Source: Halanaerobiales bacterium (GTDB taxonomy: Bacteria > Bacillota_F > Halanaerobiia > DY22613). From it: a stretch of 6,162 nucleotides of DNA. How positions within the stretch are numbered: the first letter of the stretch is position 1; each line of letters opens with the position of its first letter. The stretch covers positions 1 through 6,162 of the forward strand of contig JAGMES010000226.1 in assembly GCA_023128035.1 (NCBI GenBank), in the 5' to 3' direction. Shown in pieces: positions 1-4,444 of this stretch. A program made the translations under genes and the position numbers. Below the pieces are notes generated by a model, which was not told the origin of the DNA, searched no databases, and saw nothing but the letters and a program-made list of their open reading frames with translations.

Positions 1-1708
1 TCAGTTTAATACTGCCATAAACTTGGAGAGAAGCATTAGCCTGCAGAGAAATTACAGTTCCTGGATCAATTTCTAAGGTAATACCATCAGGAACAATAAC
101 AGTTCCAGTAAGTTTCATCACATTTTCATCAGTCCATATTGGTAGATTCTCTTGAGACCAGACTTCATCTACCAGAAGTTCTCCTGACAGAGTATTGGTA
201 ATAGTTACTGTCAAAATAGAGTCTGGATTATCTTCATCCAATATAGCTGATTTTTGACCATCATTATCTTCGACTACAACTTCAAACTTATATTTTCCAA
301 TATCAGCAAAGGTATGATCTAGTATTGTTGTACTTGTCTCTATCTCAAAGATTAAGTTAGAATCTAGATACCAATAATATTTATCTACTGTTCCATCAGG
401 ATCAAATGCTGTTGCTGCAAATATTAAAGTATGACCTTGATAAGTAGTCATATTGCTGACTGTCAGGGTAACTACAGGTGGAAAATTATGTCGTACTTTT
501 TTAGTTTTAACTCCTATCGGATTTTCAGCCAGGTCTTCCTGATAGATTTCATACTTATATTCACCACATTCTGGCTGATCAAAATCTAAATAGTCAGTTC
601 CAGCAGCTATCTCTTTCGACTCAAAATCTGGAGCATAAGCCACTGTTCCGTCAGCGTTTAACCAGACCACTCTATAGAAAAGAGTACCCAGTTCATTAGT
701 AGTAAAATAAACTTTTTTTGTTCCATCATTGGTTACTATTTCATCTGATTGATCATTAAATGTTAAAGTAGGTACAGTAATATCAACAGTAATCGGATTA
801 CTGTAACCGATATCAGACCAATTCCCTGCCACATCCCGTGTCTGAATTGCTATATAATACACAGTATCTTCATCCAAAGCCAAACCTGTTATATCTAAAT
901 TTGTATTATTGTAATCATGAATGACAGCATCTAGATTGTTTATAGGAGTAGATAAATCACCTGTTAAATCCGTATTATCAACTACCTGATATCGGTAAGC
1001 TATAATACCACTATGACTATCACTGGAACTAAAACTTACATCTAGAATCTCACTGTCATCATTAGTATAATCTGGAGCAGTCACATTCAAAATTGTTGGA
1101 GGTTCTAAATCAGCAATCAAAGCTCTACTCATTGCTGGGCTTGACCAGAGACCAACTCCATTCTCCGCTTTAACTGAAAGATAGTAGCTCTCTCCATGAG
1201 TCAGATTTAGTGAAAGATAACGATTAATCTGCTGAGTGCTTTCATTCTCACTTAATGATGATAAATCTAGAGACTGCCAGCCATTGGTCACATCTATTCC
1301 ACCTCGGGTAGTGCCAACTCCATATTGATAACTCTTAATTCCCGAATGTGGATCATTGGCTGTCCACTTAAGCAAGAAATCCTTTGAAACATAATCCACG
1401 AGATTAAGAACCAGAGCCCCTGGGCCAGATGCATCAACAACAATCCCATCTGAGTACAATTTTGCTGTTGCCCAGTTTAATTGATTAACAACCCTAACCG
1501 CCAGATAATAAGTCGCTCCATCAATAAAATACTCTCCATCCCCTTTTGTTATATCAACTCTTCTTTCATCACTTGTTTTCCAATCAGAATCCAGAATCGT
1601 TCCATCAATATCATTAACTAAAGCATATTGATAATGTTTTAATGGTATTTTTGAGTTATTAATTTTCCAGACAAAGGAAAGGGTTTGGTTATCAATACTA
1701 TAGTCTCT
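1..1708 (-). pseudogene. 3' fragment of large extracellular FN3/PKD beta-sandwich protein, cut by window edge
   Basis: This frame has no stop from 1708 to the window start, about 569 codons, and continues off the left edge. It lacks its own start because it is the downstream part of a gene whose upstream part lies in another frame (1639-2187). Modules in protein order: three fibronectin-III-like units (about 1708-780), an Ig-like segment (about 780-485), a PKD-like unit beginning PPVVTLTVS (about 484-240, with FDPDGTVDKYYWYLD and YKFEVVVEDNDG), and a segment with VIVPDGITLEIDPGTVISL near 110-40. The last type of module is often seen in secreted Gram-positive proteins ahead of beta-helix or YD-repeat parts, so Rhs repeats may lie to the left; that is inference. 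It is expected to be a cell-surface or secreted structural/adhesive protein. No enzyme motif was seen. Codon use and open reading are clean, so decay is recent or limited to a few lesions. Confidence 0.8.
780..1708 (-). repeat. three fibronectin-III-like protein repeats
   Basis: Three successive units of roughly 100 residues share one pattern: a hydrophobic strand, then a Y-x-Y strand often preceded by D-x-H-S-G-I, then an aromatic TYYLAV/SYYLSV/VYYIAI strand, then a W near the end. Unit 1 (about 1708-1415) has IPLKHYQYAL and ATYYLAVRVVNQLNWA. Unit 2 (about 1414-1095) has NDPHSGIKSYQYGVG and ESYYLSVKAENGVGLWS. Unit 3 (about 1094-780) has SDSHSGIIAYRYQVV and VYYIAIQTRDVAGNWS. The repeats are at protein level only; I see no long DNA identity between them, so they are old duplications. 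Boundaries are approximate. Confidence 0.65.
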
Positions 1709-2187
1709 TCATTGGTTCCAAATAAATCTAATGGTGAAGTTATCTCAACTTGAGGAGGTTGGTTCATATTAACTGTTAGTTCTACCCTATCTGATAAACC
1801 AGTACTATTAACAACCTCAATTATCATAGTATCTTTATCTGGTTTATTTCTTTTAACAGATAACTGTTTTTCTACCTCAAAAGAACCATCAGTTAATTCA
1901 ATTGGCACACCATCAATAGTCAACTCTGTCGCATCACCTTTGACAATAATATGATTAGCCACATATTCATTCTCATTAGGATAAGTGACAATAATTTCTA
2001 GTTTACTTACAGTCTGCTCAGCTTTACTTCCCCAGAACTTAACTTCATAAAACCGACCAATCAGAGGATTCATCTCTGGGTTTTCAAAATAGATTTTTAC
2101 TTTATCAGTAGCAATATTTTCATCACCAAGATAAAAGCTATTCCATCCATAGACTAACTGATTTTTTATAAATTCACCTACTGTAGT
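1639..2187 (-). pseudogene. 5' fragment of the same beta-sandwich protein, frameshifted near 1709-1715
   Basis: This frame is open from a TAA at 2188-2190 down to a TAA at 1639-1641. The first ATG is at 2073, but clearly protein-like sequence continues above it (NQLVYGWNSFYLGDENIATD, then KVKIYFENPEMNPLIGRFYE), and no ribosome site precedes that ATG, so 2073 is probably an internal methionine. The product resembles a cadherin/Ig-like extracellular unit, with an NEYVANHIIVKGDATEL-type strand pattern and a linker NQPPQVEITSPLDLFGTNEE. After NEE the natural protein continues in the other frame as DYSIDNQTLSFVWKINNSK; the last ~23 residues here (TIVLITKPF onward) are out-of-frame junk. A one-base deletion near 1709-1715, for example GAAGAGGAC changed to GAAGAGAC, would explain the break. 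A sequencing error cannot be excluded. Confidence 0.75.
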
Positions 2188-2389
2188 TTAAGAAATCCAA
2201 TTACCATTTTCCCAATATTCAATTTAATCGAGAGGATGTTGGCAATGGTTTTTTATATTTTCCAGTTAAACTGCAGTATTTGTATGTTGCCATTTACTCT
2301 ATTTTTATTATGCCAAACACACTTGGTATACCTTCATCACCCAACCCTTGATTTCTTAACTTAATTTCTGAATTTTTTAATGCTAAAGA
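2188..2389 (-). pseudogene. degraded upstream remnant of the beta-sandwich protein gene
   Basis: Coding-like sequence can be followed upstream through several lesions. In the frame of the 2187 fragment, EYWENGNWIS reads into the TAA at 2188-2190, and a second TAA lies at 2224-2226. A one-base shift near 2221-2225 joins it to MATYKYCSLTGKYKKPLPTS plus SRLN in the other frame (ATG at 2293). A TAA at 2294-2296 is directly preceded in the same frame by LKNSEIKLRNQGLGDEG and IPSVFGIIKIE. The order and style suggest one ancestral reading frame broken by two nonsense changes and one insertion. No ribosome site or signal peptide was found, so the true N-terminus is missing or lies beyond a deletion. 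The lowest-coordinate part is convincing; the part above 2296 is weaker because it abuts the terminator stem of the next gene. Confidence 0.5.
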
Positions 2390-2420
2390 AGGCTGTTGAT
2401 ATATACTTTATCAACAGCCT
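2390..2420 (-). terminator. terminator hairpin after the 2906-2460 gene
   Basis: A perfect 12-bp inverted repeat (AGGCTGTTGATA and TATCAACAGCCT) with a 7-base loop lies 39 bases past the stop of the upstream membrane-protein gene. On the minus strand the stem is followed by TCTTTAG, a short T-rich tail. It likely ends transcription of the small-gene cassette. A role on the plus strand is less likely because the T-rich stretch there begins some bases later. Confidence 0.65.
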
Positions 2421-2459
2421 AAGATAATTATTTTATTTTATTTTTTATATATTGATTTA

Positions 2460-2906
2460 TTATTTCTTTTTTGCGTATTCATATTGATTTTCTATTCTAG
2501 GATCATCTAAGTATCTTTCTACATTATGATAATTGACTATATTATCATATAATTTTCTTTGATTATATGATTTAAACAAAATTAATAATGCTTCATAATT
2601 TTCAGAATTTTTATTTAGTGCTTTTTTTAAATAATATTTTGTAAGAAAATCTAAAACTTTTTCCTCTACTTGTCCCCATTTTTTATTGGTTTTGTCACTT
2701 TGATTAAACGTGTAAAATTGTTTTCCTTTCTCATACAATTGAACAGATGTTAGTGTATTGTTATATAGATCGACTGTAACTAACGAAATAAAAACTATAA
2801 TATACACTATTAAATAAAATTTGAATTTTTGTTTAAATATAATTTCATACAACGAAAACACCATTAAACCTGATACAATGGGAAGAAAATAATATATCAA
2901 ATTCAC
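2460..2906 (-). CDS. small membrane protein with TPR-like tail, candidate immunity protein
   Basis: Not a family I recognise. From the GTG at 2906 the product is 148 residues. Two hydrophobic segments (about residues 3-24, LIYYFLPIVSGLMVFSLYEI, and 30-48, FYLIVYIIVFISLVTVDLY) are followed by about 95 charged, helical residues, with a KYYLKKALNKNSENYEALL segment that resembles a tetratricopeptide helix pair. This suggests a membrane anchor with a soluble helical domain. The frame also opens at a GTG at 2915, but that codon overlaps the ribosome site AAAGGAG (2921-2915); the GTG at 2906 sits 8 bases past it and is preferred. It lies downstream of an Rhs toxin tip and another small membrane protein gene and is closed by a terminator. 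That position fits an immunity or accessory gene; no sequence motif proves it. It is strikingly AT-rich compared with the Rhs core and the beta-sandwich gene, as cassette-type immunity genes often are. Confidence 0.7.
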   Translation of the reverse strand: MNLIYYFLPIVSGLMVFSLYEIIFKQKFKFYLIVYIIVFISLVTVDLYNNTLTSVQLYEKGKQFYTFNQSDKTNKKWGQVEEKVLDFLTKYYLKKALNKNSENYEALLILFKSYNQRKLYDNIVNYHNVERYLDDPRIENQYEYAKKK

Positions 2907-2914
2907 TATTGACA

Positions 2915-2921
2915 CTCCTTT
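2915..2921 (-). promoter_or_regulatory. ribosome binding site that decides the start of the 2906-2460 gene
   Basis: AAAGGAG on the minus strand is a near-perfect Shine-Dalgarno site. It ends 8 bases before the GTG at 2906 but overlaps the GTG at 2915, so the shorter protein is the likely one. Confidence 0.75.
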
Positions 2922-2954
2922 AAGGTTTAATAATTGTATAACAGTTTACTAAAT

Positions 2955-2981
2955 ATTATATTTATTAACCATTTTCATCAA
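2955..2981 (-). promoter_or_regulatory. possible promoter for the 2906-2460 gene
   Basis: On the minus strand, a perfect TATAAT (2960-2955) is preceded by TTGATG (2981-2976) with a 15-base spacer. The spacer is shorter than the usual 17 and the surrounding sequence is very AT-rich, so chance is a real possibility. The rest of the 212-base gap between 3118 and 2907 shows no gene I can support. Confidence 0.3.
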
Positions 2982-3118
2982 GCTATATGTTCAAATATAT
3001 GCTTAATAGTACAATTAATATTACCTATTTCAACTTAAACTTTCTTCAGGATGAATTGTTCTTCTAAGAAACATTTTCAGTCTTCTAATGAATTAAGTTT
3101 TATAAACTTTTTCTATTA

Positions 3119-3565
3119 TTATTTTTTTACAAAATTATTACTATTAGTAAAATTAATAAAATAATATCCAACAAAATACATAATTAAATATAGAGTATTG
3201 GCTACAAAGCTATAAATATAATACTTATAAATTTCTGAGAATGGACTTTCCATAATAATAATTTTTTTTAAATAAATAACCATAGGGAAATTCCATATAA
3301 TGTAAAAATATTTTGCAACTATAGGATTATCTAGCATGGTTACATATATAAACGTCGTTATAAAACCTATTAAATAAGAGAGTAATGATAAAAAAAGATT
3401 TTCTTTTCTAAATGAAATTGTATTGTATTTTTTTCTATTTAAATATCCACATCCCAGCCAAAAAAATAAAGGATATAGCATATATAGAGTTTTACTAACT
3501 CTACCAAAAAATAATAAATTCGTTAAAGCAAAAATCATCACACACCAAAATATGCTCTTTTTCAC
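3119..3565 (-). CDS. polytopic membrane protein, candidate immunity protein for the Rhs tip
   Basis: Not a family I recognise. It encodes 148 residues starting at a GTG, with AAGGGG (3580-3575) 9 bases upstream as ribosome site. Four to five hydrophobic segments are visible at about residues 4-20, 27-43, 56-78, 86-104 and 114-138, separated by short loops with basic residues (LNRKKYN, SFRKEN, YLKKI). It is almost entirely embedded in the membrane and has no soluble domain or catalytic motif. It is the first intact gene after the Rhs toxin tip, although a 655-bp IS remnant now sits between them. In polymorphic-toxin loci the gene directly after the tip usually encodes immunity, and a multi-pass membrane immunity protein typically goes with a tip that acts at the membrane; both are family-level knowledge applied here by inference. 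It is very AT-rich and ends in TAA with no convincing GC-rich terminator of its own. Confidence 0.75.
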   Translation of the reverse strand: MKKSIFWCVMIFALTNLLFFGRVSKTLYMLYPLFFWLGCGYLNRKKYNTISFRKENLFLSLLSYLIGFITTFIYVTMLDNPIVAKYFYIIWNFPMVIYLKKIIIMESPFSEIYKYYIYSFVANTLYLIMYFVGYYFINFTNSNNFVKK

Positions 3566-3614
3566 AATTTAACACCCCTTAATAGTTTTATTTCAAGCTG
3601 AATTTTTCATATTT

Positions 3615-3642
3615 ACCATAAAGACAAAAACACTATGATCAA
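3615..3642 (-). promoter_or_regulatory. possible promoter for the 3565-3119 gene
   Basis: On the minus strand TTGATC (3642-3637) and TATGGT (3620-3615) are separated by 16 bases, each matching four of six consensus positions, with a predicted leader of about 40 bases. This is weak evidence. The rest of the gap between the IS and the gene (3566-3722) is AT-rich and shows no gene. Confidence 0.25.
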
Positions 3643-3722
3643 TGATAATACAAACTTCTTTTTAACTTCTAATTCTAATTTTTTTTGCATCTAAAATTTA
3701 TTAAAACAGAGTTCAAATATAT

Positions 3723-3731
3723 ATTTTAAAT
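3723..3731. repeat. target site duplication, left copy
   Basis: ATTTTAAAT directly flanks the left end of the IS4-family remnant and is repeated exactly at 4387-4395. Nine bases falls within the range of target duplications for IS4-type elements. The perfect match suggests the insertion has not been rearranged at its ends. Confidence 0.85.
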
Positions 3732-3751
3732 CATTAGCGTTGCATAAACTA
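3732..3751. repeat. IS terminal inverted repeat, left
   Basis: CATTAGCGTTGCATAAACTA matches the reverse complement of the right end at 19 of 20 bases (the third base differs). This is the end downstream of the transposase remnant. Confidence 0.88.
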
Positions 3752-3977
3752 TGTAAATATAATTTCAAGTGTTTAGAGTACAAAAATAATACTACCTGTT
3801 CTTACTCTGATTTATAGAAATTTCTAGCAATTTCTTTGCCAAGCTAAAAGCAATATCTGAATAAAAGTACTTCTCTACTACGTTTTTACAACAATATTAC
3901 AAATTTATAGGATCGTATACAAGATCATATAAATGATCTACTTCACAAATCATCATCCGCCTTCGTCGACAACTATA

Positions 3978-4259
3978 CTATTTGAACAATCTTCTTTTAA
4001 ATTCATCAAAATTTATATATTGGCGGGTTTTCAATAGTCTTTGGATTGATAACAATTCACCACGAAAATATGCACTTAACTTAAGAATCATCATTAAGCA
4101 ATATATACTTAGAGCTATAAACACTTGATTCATCACAACTTCTCTCATTAATCCATAAAAATGTTTGATTCTAAAATGTTTTTTTATCCATTTGAAAAAG
4201 AGTTCAATTTGCCATCGGCAGCAATAGAGATCACAAACCTCTTCTGAACGGTAAGCTCC
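3978..4259 (-). pseudogene. C-terminal fragment of IS4-family transposase
   Basis: The open stretch runs from just below a TAA at 4262-4260 to a TAG at 3980-3978. The protein-like part begins YRSEEVCDLYCCRWQIELFF and continues KWIKKHFRIKHFYG. This shows the IS4 hallmark Y-(2)-R-(3)-E-(6)-K: Y and R in YCCR, E in WQIE, K in the second WIK lysine position, so the third catalytic acid is present. The two upstream catalytic aspartates and the whole N-terminal two thirds are missing. There is no start codon in frame before the fragment, so no product is expected even though the ribosome site of the original gene is retained just upstream (4261-4256). The C-terminal tail (LKTRQYINFDEFKRRLFK) and stop appear natural. 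Confidence 0.88.
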
Positions 4260-4308
4260 TTATAATAGAGATTTGTGGTTAAGAACTACCTATCTCTATT
4301 ATAAGGAG
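4256..4308 (-). promoter_or_regulatory. IS leader hairpin enclosing a -10 box and a ribosome site
   Basis: A perfect 17-bp inverted repeat (4256-4272 and 4292-4308) has a 19-base loop. On the transposase strand the first arm carries TATAAT (4303-4298) and the second arm ends in AAGGAG (4261-4256), a ribosome site. An RNA entering from outside would contain both arms and bury AAGGAG in the stem. An RNA started from the TATAAT would lack most of the first arm and leave the site free. This arrangement is known from other insertion sequences (IS10, IS50 and relatives) as protection against impinging transcription. I see no good -35 box, so the promoter is inferred. The start codon that belonged to the site has been deleted. 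Confidence 0.65.
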
Positions 4309-4366
4309 TTTTTTCTTTAATTTTTAGCATATTTCGGTGTTTTAAGTCTTGATAAACTGAAAAAAT

Positions 4367-4386
4367 TAGTTTATGCAACGCTAGTG
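4367..4386. repeat. IS terminal inverted repeat, right
   Basis: TAGTTTATGCAACGCTAGTG is the inverted partner of 3732-3751 with one mismatch. This is the end upstream of the transposase remnant. Confidence 0.88.
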
Positions 4387-4395
4387 ATTTTAAAT
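4387..4395. repeat. target site duplication, right copy
   Basis: ATTTTAAAT is identical to 3723-3731. It places the insertion point 49 bases past the stop codon of the Rhs gene and just beyond its terminator-like hairpin. Confidence 0.85.
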
Positions 4396-4412
4396 AAAGA
4401 TTAATAAGTATA

Positions 4413-4435
4413 CAGGTAACAAATATTATTACCTG
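4413..4435 (-). terminator. weak terminator-like hairpin after the Rhs gene
   Basis: A 7-bp stem (CAGGTAA and TTACCTG) with a 9-base loop begins 9 bases after the Rhs stop codon. The minus-strand sequence that follows (TATACTTATTAATCTTTATT) is AT-rich with no clean T run, so termination may be partial. If it works, the small membrane genes need their own promoter. Confidence 0.4.
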
Positions 4436-4444
4436 CATAATATT

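Larger units (their letters stand above)
3732..4386 (-). mobile_element. internally deleted IS4-family insertion sequence (655 bp)
   Basis: The element is bounded by 20-bp terminal inverted repeats that match at 19 positions and by a perfect 9-bp target duplication. Intact IS4-family elements are usually around 1.4-1.7 kb, so more than half is missing. In transposase direction it holds: the right end with a leader hairpin (4308-4256), a deletion junction close to 4255, the last 91 codons of a DDE transposase (4253-3978), and a 226-base 3' non-coding stretch with a 7-bp stem at 3922-3939. It cannot move alone, but both ends look usable by a transposase supplied from a full-length copy. It sits between the Rhs toxin gene and the candidate immunity gene without touching either reading frame. 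Confidence 0.88.

Noticed and set aside
1639..2073. A self-standing 144-residue protein starting at the ATG at 2073
   Set aside because: Protein-like sequence continues upstream in frame, no ribosome site precedes the ATG, and the last ~23 residues are out of frame with the natural continuation, so it is a fragment of a larger broken gene.
2390..2459. Plus-strand terminator reading of the 2390-2420 stem
   Set aside because: No plus-strand gene ends here, and the T-rich stretch on that strand does not directly follow the stem.
2907..2915. GTG at 2915 as start of the small membrane protein
   Set aside because: It overlaps its own ribosome site AAAGGAG; the GTG at 2906 has an 8-base spacing and is better placed.
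3050..3115. Short minus-strand frame of about 14 codons and an AT-rich 6-bp stem (AAGTTT/AAACTT) after the 3565-3119 gene
   Set aside because: Too short, with no ribosome site, and the stem has almost no GC pairs, so neither a gene nor a terminator can be supported.
3922..3939. 7-bp hairpin AGATCAT/ATGATCT in the IS 3' region
   Set aside because: It may be part of the element's 3' non-coding end, but it has no T run and no neighbouring signal, so no function is assigned.
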